A stretch of 64,000 nt of DNA from Chromatiaceae bacterium (GCA_024235415.1 JACKML010000011.1:1-64000); one strand, 5' to 3'. Shown: positions 32,801-41,534, numbered from the stretch's first letter. Numbers and translations are program-made. Notes: generated by a model not told the origin, from the letters alone.

Positions 32801-33338
32801 GGCCACGAAAATCGAGGTCGCCGACCATCAGGCCGTCTTCATCGAGACGCGCGTACAGCGCCAGGTGATCGAACTGCAGCACACCCTCGCCCTGCTGCAC
32901 CGACAGGCGGTCGAGGTTCAGGCGGTCGAGACGAACCGTCAGCGGCAGCACGATGTCGGGTATCTGCGGCACGCTCGGGGGGGTGTCGCTCGCCGGCGGC
33001 GGAACCACGTGCACGTCTGCCACCTCCAGGGCGACGATATGCAGTCGGCGATCGAGCAATGCAAGCGGGCGCCAATGCAACAGCAGGTGGCCGGCCTCGA
33101 CCCGCGTGTCGGCGCCGTCGAACGTGACACCGTCGAGCTGTAACCGGCCAAGCAGTGTCCCGCTACTGCGTTCGTAAGCGATATCGAATCCATAGGGGCG
33201 CGCCAGTTCTGTGGCCTGGCGCAGTAACCACTGGGTGCCACCCTCGGTCATCGGCAGCGCCAGCACGGCGACCAGCAGTGCGAGCAGCAGGAACAACGGC
33301 CACAGCAACAGCCGCGCAAGCAGGCGCCCGCGCTTCAC
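29862..33338 (-). CDS. tamB: Translocation and assembly module protein TamB
   Basis: A 1158-aa protein that spans the periplasm and moves lipids or helps insert outer-membrane proteins with TamA. The N-terminus is a single membrane anchor (LLLWPLFLLLALLVAVLAL). The body is long, with repeated amphipathic beta-strands typical of AsmA/TamB (many GxL..DG patterns), and ends in the conserved DUF490 domain. Motifs there include ARALAYLLTGKDI and VEVESRSGDEQSVDLFYKHEHN. The start codon overlaps the tamA stop by four bases, the usual tamA-tamB coupling. The size is close to E. coli TamB (1259 aa). Confidence 0.93.
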   Translation of the reverse strand: MKRGRLLARLLLWPLFLLLALLVAVLALPMTEGGTQWLLRQATELARPYGFDIAYERSSGTLLGRLQLDGVTFDGADTRVEAGHLLLHWRPLALLDRRLHIVALEVADVHVVPPPASDTPPSVPQIPDIVLPLTVRLDRLNLDRLSVQQGEGVLQFDHLALYARLDEDGLMVGDLDFRGQGVRVDGDLNMQSRAPHDIAGGLSLGVDADLTGPQIGDVSGQLALRGTALRPQIDLALSAPAGLQLKGELRLDQLQPGFDLTADWPELGWPLQGSPQVVARQGHFNVQGTAEDYRLIFRGNVSGDGIPATVVDLVGTGNLDGLKLVPLQLGLLDGRLRIDGTVDWSDGASWDLDVHAQRINPGLYQPDWPGELGGRAAVSGSVAADGGGLALRAGISEFSGQLRGYPVRAGGVIELADGNVKAQGLALSSGPNRVRVDGRAGTTLDLRFDIEAPDLASLYPGLAGALAGSGRLKGTQAAPLVVANLKGSALVFESARADELQLDVDWRESGGKAALRIGGLAASGIDMNQLTLDIGGTPAAHRLALNGSGPQVDIALAAQGGVVDETWRGKLEELALTQPQLGEWRLREAVVLQLAANDARARRLCMVQGDARLCAEGGWNAVKGIDLTGSVRGIDLARLNERLPGEAKIEGDLAGDFNLSGDPANPSATLELRPGDGVLRVDTDLDSLELAYRNARVSARFADDRGDLDLGFDLGPNGRAGGKLKLGPEQGGRRSISGRVDADFPDLGLVAGFVPALQEVQGGLHVDAALSGNTETPRIVGEVVIANASARVAAAGIKLSDIDLNVRGDGAAPLQIVGAVSSGEGRLDIKGSVDLAAKGGPGVDIRVKGERFEAVQLPEAQVEISPDLRLQGGSTYHLSGKVLVPKAKIELKELPPSTVEVSSDEIVVGRDDTVDPSQRAPQNLTAKVRVELGDKVTFKGFGLSTGLTGALDATVDAKGTGVDGKIELRDGRYKAYGQDLQVERGRLLFAGPPGNPDVDLRAFRESRDGLVKAYLQVRGPLAKPRPRVYSEPTLPEARALAYLLTGKDIDQVGKGEGTNITAAALSLGLARGEPLLEDLSNRLGLDDLRVAEGENGLEDTSLILGKYLNPDLYVGYAQGLFNPAGAVLLRLRLSDRVEVESRSGDEQSVDLFYKHEHN

Positions 33339-35056
33339 AGGTCAGCACCGAGGCCGAAATGCAGACGCCACTCGTCCTTGTCGGTGTCGTCGGGTACGGC
33401 GAAGTCCAGACGCACCCTGCCGACCGGCGAATACCAGCGGATGCCGACACCGTAACCGTAACGCGGCTCGAATTCCTCGCTGCTGAAGGCATTGCCGCCA
33501 TCGACGAAGGCGGCCACCCACCATTCGTCTTCGACCACCGGATGTTCGTATTCGATGCTGCCGACCAACAGGTTGCGCCCACCCTCCGGCAGCCCGGTGG
33601 CATCCACCGGGCCAAGCGATTCGTAGGCATAGCCGCGCACGCTGTTGTCGCCGCCGGCGAAGAACCGCAACGAAGCTGGCAGGTGGGTGACGTTCTCACC
33701 GATGGTGGTGCCGATATCGACCCGTCCGGTGACCCGTCCCCCCTCACCGAAGCGATGGATCCCCTTGGCGCTCCCACGCAACTGCAGCATGGTCACGGTA
33801 GACAGCAGGGACTCGGATGAACCGCGTACCTCGAGGCTGACGCGATAGCCGTGCGCGGTCTGCAGGACATTGTCGGCTTTGGTGCGTTCGATGCGGTAGC
33901 CAGGCATCAACAGGGTTGCCGTGGTGCTGTCATTGCCGACCAGCGACTTCTCGTACAGCAACTCAAGAAAGCGCGTATGCGTCCAGGTGCCCGTCTTGAT
34001 CGTCTGGCGCGCAATCAGTGACGCACTGTCGCTCTCGCGCGAATCGGTATCTTCGTGCAACAGGCGTGCACCGAAGCTGAAATTTTCCCGATGCGGATCC
34101 TCGCCCGGAACGAGGTAGTCGGCAATAAGGCTCGACTCGACCGGCGAAAGACGCAGATTGCTGCTGAACCGATGACCCTTCGGGTTGATGTAGCGGTTGT
34201 CGTAACCGAAGCTGACACGCGCCCCTGTGTCCGTGGCATAGCCGGCGCCGGCCCGCCACACGTGCCGGTCCGCCGACTCGAGCACGATATCGATCGGCAC
34301 CGACTCGTCCACCGCCTCGTCACGGCGTGGGCGCACCTCGACGCGGCTGAAATAGCCACCGTCGCTCAGGCGGCGGTCGATCGCTGCCAGCTTGCGCGTA
34401 TGAAACGGCTCACCCTCCCGGGCCTTGGCCAGTTTGCGCACGAAATCCTCGTCCAGCGCCTGTTTGCTGAATCGCAACTCGCCGAACCGATAGCGAGGCC
34501 CGCTTTGCGCCTCGATATCGATCTCGGCCACCGCCTCGTCGGGATACACACGCAGCTGCTGCCGCGTGAACTCGAAGTCGAGATAGCCACGCTCGGCGGC
34601 AAACACCCGCAGCCGCTCCTTTATTTCTTCGTACTTCGCATGGTTGAGCACCGCACCCTCGGGCAGTGGCAGCGACGCCAGCAGCTCAGTCAGCCGCTTG
34701 TCGCCGGTCGCATCACCCAGTACCACAACATCGCGCTTGCGGATGGTGACCGGCGCCCCCAGCGTGACGACGAAGCGGGCCTGCCAGCAGTCGCCCCCGG
34801 TCGTCAGATTTTTCTCGACCTTGGCCTGGTAGAAGCCGAACGCACGAAACGCCGGATCGAATTCCTTTTCGGCACGGGCAAACAGGCGCCGAACCCGCCA
34901 GACAGGGGCATCGCAGGGCTCTGCGTTCAGGCTCAGGCGACTGAGCAGATTGTCTTTGAGCGAATTCTCTGCCCCGTCTGCCTCCAGCACGACCTCACCT
35001 GCAGCGCGGGCCGCGAGAACTAGCGCACAAACGAAAAGAAGGAATCTATGCTTCAC
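33335..35056 (-). CDS. tamA: Translocation and assembly module protein TamA (Omp85 family)
   Basis: Outer-membrane Omp85-type barrel partner of TamB. The frame is open from ATG 35140, but a GTG at 35056 gives a clear signal peptide (VKHRFLLFVCALVLAARAAG), so I use it; the longer start has no signal sequence. The product is 573 aa. After about three POTRA domains (residues about 30-250, with YEEIKERLRVFAAERGYLD and YRFGELRF) comes a 16-strand barrel with GGDNSVRGYAYESLGP, the conserved RGY motif of the Omp85 lid loop. It ends in LHFGLGADL. It overlaps tamB by 4 bp and is transcribed first. Confidence 0.92.
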   Translation of the reverse strand: MKHRFLLFVCALVLAARAAGEVVLEADGAENSLKDNLLSRLSLNAEPCDAPVWRVRRLFARAEKEFDPAFRAFGFYQAKVEKNLTTGGDCWQARFVVTLGAPVTIRKRDVVVLGDATGDKRLTELLASLPLPEGAVLNHAKYEEIKERLRVFAAERGYLDFEFTRQQLRVYPDEAVAEIDIEAQSGPRYRFGELRFSKQALDEDFVRKLAKAREGEPFHTRKLAAIDRRLSDGGYFSRVEVRPRRDEAVDESVPIDIVLESADRHVWRAGAGYATDTGARVSFGYDNRYINPKGHRFSSNLRLSPVESSLIADYLVPGEDPHRENFSFGARLLHEDTDSRESDSASLIARQTIKTGTWTHTRFLELLYEKSLVGNDSTTATLLMPGYRIERTKADNVLQTAHGYRVSLEVRGSSESLLSTVTMLQLRGSAKGIHRFGEGGRVTGRVDIGTTIGENVTHLPASLRFFAGGDNSVRGYAYESLGPVDATGLPEGGRNLLVGSIEYEHPVVEDEWWVAAFVDGGNAFSSEEFEPRYGYGVGIRWYSPVGRVRLDFAVPDDTDKDEWRLHFGLGADL

Positions 35057-35236
35057 CCAATCATCCGACAGTGATGACGACCAAGAGTGCCCGGCGTATG
35101 TCCAGGCATGCACAGCGAACATGGCGAGCGGCCGGGACACCGCTAGCCTATCAGACGCGAAGGGTGATACGCCGCAGGATTAAGCCGCGACCTCGGCGTG
35201 CCTTTCAAAACACCGTTTTCCGGTTATCCTGAGCAC

Positions 35237-36088
35237 ATGACCACACTGTTCGTAAAGCGACTGACCGTTATCGACTGTTCCGTGCTCAGCCCGGCGCGCG
35301 GCCTCATCGGCGAGAGCTGGCAGGTGGATATCGAACTCGACGGCGATCTCGACTACCAGGGCATGGTGCTGGATTTCGGCGAGGTGAAAAAATCAATCAA
35401 GCGCCTGATCGACGAGCAGTTCGACCACAAGCTCCTGGTGCCCGCCGACTACCCGGGCCTGCAGGTCGCCGAATACCGGGAGGGACTGCACCTGTCGTTT
35501 ACCCTGCAGGACGGCCGCGACATCGAACACCGCTCGCCGCGCGATGCGGTAAGGCTGATCCCCTGCGAACGCATTGCCGCCGACCGGCTGGCACAGATTG
35601 TCACCGACTACCTGTCACCGCAGACGCCGGACAACGTCAGCAGCATCCGCGTGCGCCTGTGGCCAGAGCCGATCGACGGCGCCTTTTATCAATACAGTCA
35701 CGGCCTGCGGCACCACGAGGGTAACTGCCAGCGCATCGCCCATGGCCACCGCTCGCGCATCGAGATCCTTCGCAACGGCCAGCGCGATCCGCAACTGGAG
35801 GAACAGTGGGCCGATGGCTGGGCCGATATCTACATAGGCACCCGCGCCGACCTGATCGGTACCAGCCGTCGCGATGGTGTCGAATATTGCGAGTTCGGCT
35901 ACCGCAGCAGCCAGGGCAGCTTCGGCCTGACGCTGCCCAAGATCGGCTGTTACCTGATCGACAACGACTCGACGGTTGAGAACATCGCACAGCACATCGC
36001 AGACCAACTCAAGGCCGAACACCCAAACGACCGATTCAAGGTCTACGCATTCGAGGGCGTGGACAAGGGGGCGATCGGATTGGCGTAG
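35237..36088 (+). CDS. Tandem 6-pyruvoyl-tetrahydropterin-synthase-like (QueD-fold) protein
   Basis: A 283-aa protein made of two PTPS/QueD-type halves; ATG 35237 is used (the frame opens at 35198). In the first half (about residues 1-130), GMVLDFGEVKKSIKRLIDEQFDHKLL matches the QueD core, but the zinc-binding histidines are gone (the HGHNY position reads IGESW). In the second half the zinc ligands are present: His155 (YSHG) and His169/His171 (AHGHR), and the fold continues to the end. One active site per duplicate pair is therefore expected. Possible roles are in pterin or queuosine-precursor metabolism; the substrate is unknown. The TAG stop (36086-36088) is inside a REP element. Confidence 0.75.
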   Translation: MTTLFVKRLTVIDCSVLSPARGLIGESWQVDIELDGDLDYQGMVLDFGEVKKSIKRLIDEQFDHKLLVPADYPGLQVAEYREGLHLSFTLQDGRDIEHRSPRDAVRLIPCERIAADRLAQIVTDYLSPQTPDNVSSIRVRLWPEPIDGAFYQYSHGLRHHEGNCQRIAHGHRSRIEILRNGQRDPQLEEQWADGWADIYIGTRADLIGTSRRDGVEYCEFGYRSSQGSFGLTLPKIGCYLIDNDSTVENIAQHIADQLKAEHPNDRFKVYAFEGVDKGAIGLA

Positions 36089-36107
36089 GAGGCCGGCCCC
36101 CAGGCCC
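36084..36107 (+). repeat. Subtype 2 REP at the end of the PTPS-like gene
   Basis: GTAGGAGGCCGGCCCCCAGGCC, the plus-orientation form of subtype 2. The stop codon of the upstream gene is the TAG of its GTAG head. Confidence 0.7.
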
Positions 36108-36669
36108 ATAGAAGGTAACCGGGGTGGCGCCACGTCCAGGCAAAATGACCGGCTTTTCAACACTGTTGGTCAGCAGAAGTTTCTGAACTATTATCCTCAG
36201 ACATTCGATTTCATCCGTCACGATATCGCGGGCTCGACGATAGCACCGGCAACTGCGACACCGGGGTCACTCGACCAACCGTCCCCGAACGCCTTCGTGA
36301 GCAAGCACGCTCTTACCATCCGAAGCACAAGGAGGTCTCCATGCCAGCATGCTGCCTGGCGAGATGATGCAGGCCGACTCGCACGACATGGGCCGCGTGT
36401 TTGGCATTGATTTCGCTTTACGGCTGTCCACTGGACCGCTGGAACGGCCTCTATCGTTCGACCTGCGGCCTGCATCTTTTCCATGTGAGCGCTCGCACCT
36501 CTGCTGCGTGCGTTGGGCATCACAGCGCAGGCGCACGAAGTTCGTCCGGCGTATCTGGGTTTGCGCCAACTCGATGCGGACCGCTGGGATTTGCCGTCGA
36601 AGATGCCGCCTACGTGGTCGGAAAAGTGGCGACGTTCTGGGTGTCCGAGCAGACTCAGGCGGATTGGAA
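36108..36669. other. Gene-poor decayed stretch before the outer-membrane-type gene
   Basis: About 560 bp without a complete gene. It has a perfect Shine-Dalgarno plus ATG (AAGGAGG before 36341) leading only to an 8-codon frame (MPACCLAR), and a protein-like remnant described in the next entry. No terminator, repeat or RNA gene was recognised. Confidence 0.55.
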
Positions 36670-36683
36670 TTGAGCACGACTGA
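36501..36683 (+). pseudogene. Remnant of a HupE/UreJ-type membrane protein (N-terminal part)
   Basis: One frame starting near 36501 reads ALGITAQAHEVRPAYLGL and RQLDADRWDL. This closely resembles the exported N-terminal part of HupE/UreJ-family membrane proteins, where signal peptide end plus AHEVRPAYLEL is followed by an acidic, strand-rich region. There is no start codon, and the frame soon becomes unrelated and ends in TGA at 36681-36683. It is therefore read as a decayed fragment. The resemblance is by eye. Confidence 0.4.
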
Positions 36684-37650
36684 TCAGTCGATTGGCGCTG
36701 GACTGCGTCTCACCGCGACACTGTTGATCTGGGGCGTCATGGTAACCGCGTGGACCACATCCGTGGCCGCCGGCGGCGTGCGGGGTGTAATCGATTCAAT
36801 CGCCGACAGCGAACTGGTTTTCAAACGCTCGACCTCGAACGTCCCCTTCCTCCCGGTGGCGTTTCTGAACACCAGCTACTACGGCGATACCGAGGTTCGT
36901 GATCCGATCGCTGGTGGGCGCACCTTTTCATACAACCAGACAGCGGTCTCGCAGGCGGCGGCACTGCCTTTTCTGACCAGCCCGCGCGACCTGGTTGCGG
37001 TCGGCGAGTGGATCAGCTGGTCGCGCTTTGATGCCAATGCATCGCAAAGGGAATCGTTTGATGTCGTCTCGACCGGCATCCCAGTGGGCTGGATGCGCCA
37101 GATCAATGATGCGTGGCAGACGGCAGCGTTTGCGATGCCGCTGGCGCACAAATCTTCATTGAGCAACTCAAGCTGGCGCTGGGAGTACATGGCCGGTGCC
37201 TTCGCGCGCTATGTGCACGACGATGAGCTTTGGTGGGTGTTTGGCGCCTTTGCCGACATTGGACCCGATGAAGACGTCTACCTGCCGTATATCGGCGCCG
37301 CGTGGGCGATCACGGACCAGTGGGAGATCAGCGCGATCATGCCGTGGCCAACGGTCTCGTATGCTCCGAGCAAGGACTCGCTGTTCCAGTTGGGCGCTTC
37401 GCCGTCCGGCAGTTCATGGTCGGTACGCCAGGCCACCGGCGACCTGTACTTCGACCTCGATGCCTGGGACCTCGGTCTCAGTGCAGAACGCCGTGTCAGT
37501 GGCAATCTGTGGGCCAGGATGCAGGTAGGCATTGGCGGTCTGCGCGGCTTGCGTATCGCCGGCGGCGCATGGGAGAGTCCAGATTTCGATATTGGGACAG
37601 CGCCATTCATCAGCGTGGGAATCAACTACCGCCCCTCATTGCTGCAATGA
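36670..37650 (+). CDS. Exported outer-membrane beta-barrel-like protein
   Basis: The frame is open from 36349, but TTG 36670 gives a signal peptide (hydrophobic LRLTATLLIWGVMVTAWTTSVAAG). The product is 326 aa; the upstream part has no protein character. The mature part is rich in alternating strands with aromatic residues and many Gly/Ser/Asn turns (WRWEYMAGAFARYVHDDELWWVFGAFADIG, VGINYRPSLLQ). This suits an outer-membrane barrel and resembles DUF6268-type proteins, but I cannot be sure of the family. It is followed by the DUF3300/DUF2950 pair on the same strand. The TTG start is uncertain because the ribosome binding site is weak. Confidence 0.6.
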   Translation: MSTTDQSIGAGLRLTATLLIWGVMVTAWTTSVAAGGVRGVIDSIADSELVFKRSTSNVPFLPVAFLNTSYYGDTEVRDPIAGGRTFSYNQTAVSQAAALPFLTSPRDLVAVGEWISWSRFDANASQRESFDVVSTGIPVGWMRQINDAWQTAAFAMPLAHKSSLSNSSWRWEYMAGAFARYVHDDELWWVFGAFADIGPDEDVYLPYIGAAWAITDQWEISAIMPWPTVSYAPSKDSLFQLGASPSGSSWSVRQATGDLYFDLDAWDLGLSAERRVSGNLWARMQVGIGGLRGLRIAGGAWESPDFDIGTAPFISVGINYRPSLLQ

Positions 37651-37705
37651 AGCGGCTCTTTGCGCGCGCAACCGACAACGATAGCGATTACGGAAGGACG
37701 ACGAA

Positions 37706-39040
37706 ATGAGAATTGGGACCTTTGGAAGGGCGCAACCGGGCATTCGCGGCTGGTGCGCCAACGCCGGCAAAAACCTGCTCACCTTGCTGACTGTACTGAC
37801 GATGATGCAGCCGATCGCGTCGGTAGTCGCCGACGAAAGCAAGAACTTCAGCCAGGAGCAGCTCGACCAGATGATGGCACCGGTTGCCCTTTAACCGGAT
37901 GCGCTGCTGTCCCAGGTATTGATGGCATCAACGTACCCGGAGCAGGTCAAGGAGGCGGCCGCATGGTCCAAGGGCAACCCTGAGCAGAAGGGCGACGACG
38001 CAGTCAAGGCGGTGCAGGACAAGGACTGGGACCCGAGCGTGGCCTCGTTGGTCGCATTTCCGCAGGCCCTGGTCATGATGGGCGACAAGCCCGACTGGGT
38101 GAAACAGATGGGCGATGCCTTCCTCGCCGAGCCCGACAAGGTGATGGACACCGTACAGGGTCTGCGCAAGAAGGCGAAGGATGCCGGCAACCTCGAAAAC
38201 AACGACCAGCAAAAGGTCGTGGTCGATAGCTCATCGAGCCAGACAGTGATCGTCATCGAGCCGAGCAACCCCGAGGTGATCTATGTGCCCACCTACAACC
38301 CGACCGTTGTATACGGCACCTGGTGGTGGCCCGCGTACCCACCGTTCTACTATCCGCCGCCCCCAGGGTATGGCTTCGGTGCCGCTATCGTGGGCGGCAT
38401 CGGCTTTGGCATCGGGATCGCTATCACCAATTCGATCTGGGGCGGTTTCGACTGGCATCACCACGACGTCAACATCAACGTCAACCGCTACAACAACATC
38501 AACATCAACAACCGCATCGACGTGAATAAGACCAACGTGTCATGGAAGCACAACGAGAGCAACCGCAAGGGAACACGCGACGCAGACCGGGCGAATCGAC
38601 CGGGCAAAGACCAGAAGCTCCCGGGGGCCGATCAACGCCAGGACTATCGTGGTCGCGATGCTGACCGCGAGAAGGCAATGAAGACACTGCAGGACAAGGG
38701 GATAGACCCCGCGGCCGAGCGCAAGCAGTTGAGCGGCAGTGCGGGTGACAAGGTGCGTGACCAGGTCGGCCAGGCAGACCGGCAACGCGACACGGACCGT
38801 GGCGGCAGGATGGGCGACCGGGCGGTGACGGACACACGCGCCGGCGCGCAACGCGATGCCGCGCGCCCGGCCACGGCATCACGCCGCGACAACGCCCTCA
38901 GCGGCGTGAACGACGGCGCGAAGACACGAATGAGCGCCGACCGCGGTGCACGCAGCAACATGTCGTTTGGCGGCGGAGGGCGGACCGGTGGTGCGCGGGC
39001 CGGCGGTGGTGGGCGGGCTGGTCGCGGCGGTCGCCGCTAG
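37706..39040 (+). pseudogene. DUF3300-family secreted protein with in-frame TAA at codon 63
   Basis: A single frame from ATG 37706 to 39040 carries a signal peptide (NLLTLLTVLTMMQPIASVVA), the conserved DUF3300 start FSQEQLDQMMAPVAL and, after one TAA (37892-37894), the conserved continuation PDALLSQVLMASTYPEQV. In other family members the residue at the stop is Tyr (ALYPDALLSQ), so TAA replaces TAC or TAT by one base. The rest is intact: VVYGTWWWPAYPPFYYPPP, Gly-rich helix, His/Asn-rich repeats, and a long basic Arg/Asp/Gly-rich tail. Either the gene was recently inactivated, or the stop is read through, or it is a sequence error. The second part alone (ATG 37919) would lack a signal peptide. 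Confidence 0.8.
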
Positions 39041-39051
39041 GAGCACAAAAC

Positions 39052-39978
39052 ATGAGAAACCTCGCTATGGACAGGATAAACAAGTCATTTTGCTCTTCGC
39101 TGACAGCTGCGTTGATCTTGCTGACATCCACTGCCGGCGCCGAACAGGCGTATTTCGAGACGCCACAACAAGCTGCCGACGCTCTGGTGATCGCCTTGGC
39201 GCGCCACGACAACGAGGCAATGAATGCGCTGCTGGGCAGTGACTACGCCGAAGTGCTCCCCGTCGATCAAATCGAAAAAGACCAAGTGCAGCAGTTCCTC
39301 GACGGCTGGGCAAGATTCAACACACTTCTTTCCAACGACGACAAGACCCGCTTCCTGGCTGTGGGGACGCATGGGTGGACGCTGCCGGTCCCAATCGTGT
39401 CTGACACACAGGGCTGGCACTTCGACACCGTCGCCGGAAAGGAGGTAATGCGGGTAAGGCGCATCGGTCGCAATGAACTGTCGACCATGCAGGCAGTCCT
39501 TGCTTATCACGACGCACAGACCGAGTACGCCACGCAGGACCGCGACGGCGACGGCGTGTTGGAATATGCGCAGCGTTTCATCAGCTCCGTGGGGCAACGG
39601 GACGGCCTGTACTGGGAGGCAGCGGCCGGCCAGCAGCAAAGTCCGCTGGGACCACGTTTTGCCGACCACGAGCCGGGCAGCGCCTACCACGGCTATCGCT
39701 ACCGGATCCTCACGGCGCAGGGCGCACATGCCGATGGTGGCGCCCGCGACTATGTACAAAACGGCAGCATGACCGGCGGCTTTGCCATCGTTGCCTGGCC
39801 TGCGGACTATGGGCAGACCGGCGTGATGAGTTTCCTGCTCGGTGATAACGGCAATCTGTATGAGTCCGATCTCGGGCCAGATGGCGACGCCGTCGCCGCG
39901 TCGATGCCGGCCTTCGATCCCGACGCACGCTGGGCGCCGGTGCTGGAGGCGATGGGCGTTGAGCAGCTGCCGCGGTGA
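39052..39978 (+). CDS. DUF2950-family exported protein
   Basis: A 308-aa protein with a signal peptide (FCSSLTAALILLTSTAGA). The family-typical region follows: ETPQQAADALVIALARHD, DGDGVLEYAQRFIS, GQRDGLYWEA and GPRFADHEPGSAYHGYRYRILTAQG. DUF2950 genes usually follow DUF3300 genes, as here (11 bp after the DUF3300 frame). Their function is unknown. An export role or surface display is only a guess. It stays intact although its partner carries a stop codon. A subtype 1/subtype 2 REP pair follows. Confidence 0.85.
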   Translation: MRNLAMDRINKSFCSSLTAALILLTSTAGAEQAYFETPQQAADALVIALARHDNEAMNALLGSDYAEVLPVDQIEKDQVQQFLDGWARFNTLLSNDDKTRFLAVGTHGWTLPVPIVSDTQGWHFDTVAGKEVMRVRRIGRNELSTMQAVLAYHDAQTEYATQDRDGDGVLEYAQRFISSVGQRDGLYWEAAAGQQQSPLGPRFADHEPGSAYHGYRYRILTAQGAHADGGARDYVQNGSMTGGFAIVAWPADYGQTGVMSFLLGDNGNLYESDLGPDGDAVAASMPAFDPDARWAPVLEAMGVEQLPR

Positions 39979-40108
39979 CACCCGGGGCACCGATTGGCCG
40001 GGGTCCTGCAAGGTCGACCGGAAAGGCTGCACGAGGTGGACACGAGGAGCCGCCTCAGCGGCGACACTGTGTTTCCAAGGCTGTAGAAATACTAAGTTTC
40101 CCGCTTGT

Positions 40109-40174
40109 GTAGGAGCCGAGCCCTCTCGGCGATTATACGGGTCCCGCGAATCGGCCAGAGGGCTGGCCTCCTAC
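40109..40174. repeat. REP pair between DUF2950 and dihydroorotase
   Basis: Subtype 1 REP (GTAGGAGCCGAG...TCTCGGCGAT) at 40109-40133 and inverted subtype 2 (ending GGCTGGCCTCCTAC) at 40151-40174, the same head-to-tail arrangement as one unit of the 17.4 kb array. It lies between two convergent genes. Confidence 0.8.
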
Positions 40175-40196
40175 ACCCGAACCCCCGAATCCCGGC

Positions 40197-41534
40197 TTAT
40201 CGATCGAACGCCAACCGCATTCCGCCGGCCTCGCCGAAGAACTCGCCGTCACGGTACTTCAGTTCACCGTTGACGATGGTCGCGCGCACACGCGAGCGCA
40301 GGACATCCCCCTCCAGCGGTGACCAGCCGCATTTGTAAAGCACCTGGCTGCGATCGATACGCTGCGGTGCATCCAGATCGACCAGGGTCAGGTCGGCCCA
40401 GTAGCCCTCGCGCAGGTAGCCGCGCTCGTAAACCCGGAACAACTCGGCGGGCCCGTGGCTGACCTTGTGCACCAGTCGCGGCAGGCTCAGGTCGCCGTCA
40501 TGCACCAGTTCCAGGGCCATCGCCAGCGCGTGCTGCACCAGCGGCAGTCCGGCCGGCGCTTTGAAATAGGAAGTGTCCTGCTTTTCCTCCAGCGTATGCG
40601 GCGCGTGGTCGGTCGCGATCACGTCGAGGCGGTCTTCGGCAAGCGCGCGACGCAGTGCTGCCCTGTCTTCGGCACGCTTGATCGCAGGATTGCACTTGAT
40701 GAAGCTGCCACGCCGTTCGTAGTCTGCCTCGCTGAAATACAGATGGTGCACGCAGGCCTCTGAGGTGATCTGTTTGCCGCCGATCGGCCCCGGAGTGAAC
40801 AATGCGAGCTCGCGTGCCGTGGTCAGGTGCAGCACGTGCAGGCGCGTGCCGTGGCGCCGCGCCAGATCGACCGCAAACGACGACGACTTCCAGCATGCCT
40901 CCTCGCTGCGGATCATCGGGTGGAAGCGCACCGGGATCTGCTCACCATACTGCTCACGGTAGCGTTGCTCGTTGGCCTGGATGGTCGGCGTGTCCTCGCA
41001 GTGGGTGGCGATCAGGCTAGGCGCATCACGAAAGATGTTGTCGAGTGTCGCCGGATCATCGACCAGCATGTTGCCGGTCGATGCCCCCATGAACACCTTG
41101 ACGCCACAGGTCTGATTGGCGCCGAGGCGACGGATCTCGTCGAGGTTGTCGTTGGTCGCGCCAAGGTAGAAAGCGAAGTTCCCCCAGGCGCGCCCGGCGG
41201 CCAGCGCGAACTTGGCCTCGAGTGCATCGAGCGTGACCGTTTGCGGCTTGGTATTGGGCATCTCCATGAAGCTGGTGATGCCACCGGCAATCGCGGCACG
41301 TGACTCGGTCGCGATATCGGCCTTGTGGGTCACGCCCGGTTCACGAAAATGTACCTGGGAATCGATCATGCCTGGCATCAGCACCTGACCGGCGGCATCG
41401 AGCACTTCGGCACCCGGCGCGCTGATCGCGCCACCGATCTGCGCGATTCGCCCGTCGACCACCAGCAGGTCGCCCTCGCGTACCTGCCCCTCGTTGACCA
41501 TGCGTGCATTGGTGATCAGTAGTGATTGGCTCAT
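40197..41534 (-). CDS. Dihydroorotase-family amidohydrolase
   Basis: A 445-aa enzyme. The frame runs upstream inside gloB, but ATG 41534 overlaps the gloB stop by one base (TGATG) and is the family start. Motifs: metal-binding MIDSQVHFREPG, then THKADIATESRAAIAGGITSFMEMPNT, GVKVFMGASTGNML, IATHCED, LHVLHLTTARE and DVIATDHAPHTLEEK. The second residue of the usual HxH is Gln (SQVH); some dihydroorotases have QVH there, so this looks like a subfamily feature. The reaction would be cyclisation of carbamoyl-aspartate in pyrimidine synthesis. It is the last gene of the hisI-gloB unit. Alternative: hydantoinase-like activity. Confidence 0.88.
   Translation of the reverse strand: MSQSLLITNARMVNEGQVREGDLLVVDGRIAQIGGAISAPGAEVLDAAGQVLMPGMIDSQVHFREPGVTHKADIATESRAAIAGGITSFMEMPNTKPQTVTLDALEAKFALAAGRAWGNFAFYLGATNDNLDEIRRLGANQTCGVKVFMGASTGNMLVDDPATLDNIFRDAPSLIATHCEDTPTIQANEQRYREQYGEQIPVRFHPMIRSEEACWKSSSFAVDLARRHGTRLHVLHLTTARELALFTPGPIGGKQITSEACVHHLYFSEADYERRGSFIKCNPAIKRAEDRAALRRALAEDRLDVIATDHAPHTLEEKQDTSYFKAPAGLPLVQHALAMALELVHDGDLSLPRLVHKVSHGPAELFRVYERGYLREGYWADLTLVDLDAPQRIDRSQVLYKCGWSPLEGDVLRSRVRATIVNGELKYRDGEFFGEAGGMRLAFDR

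Noticed and set aside
30708..33143. 811-codon plus-strand frame antisense to tamB
   Set aside because: Lies wholly inside tamB on the other strand, has no domain or motif, and its length follows from the high GC content. tamB has full family features.
36349..36669. N-terminal extension of the outer-membrane-type protein
   Set aside because: Cys/Arg-rich, not protein-like, and would put the signal peptide in the middle of the protein.
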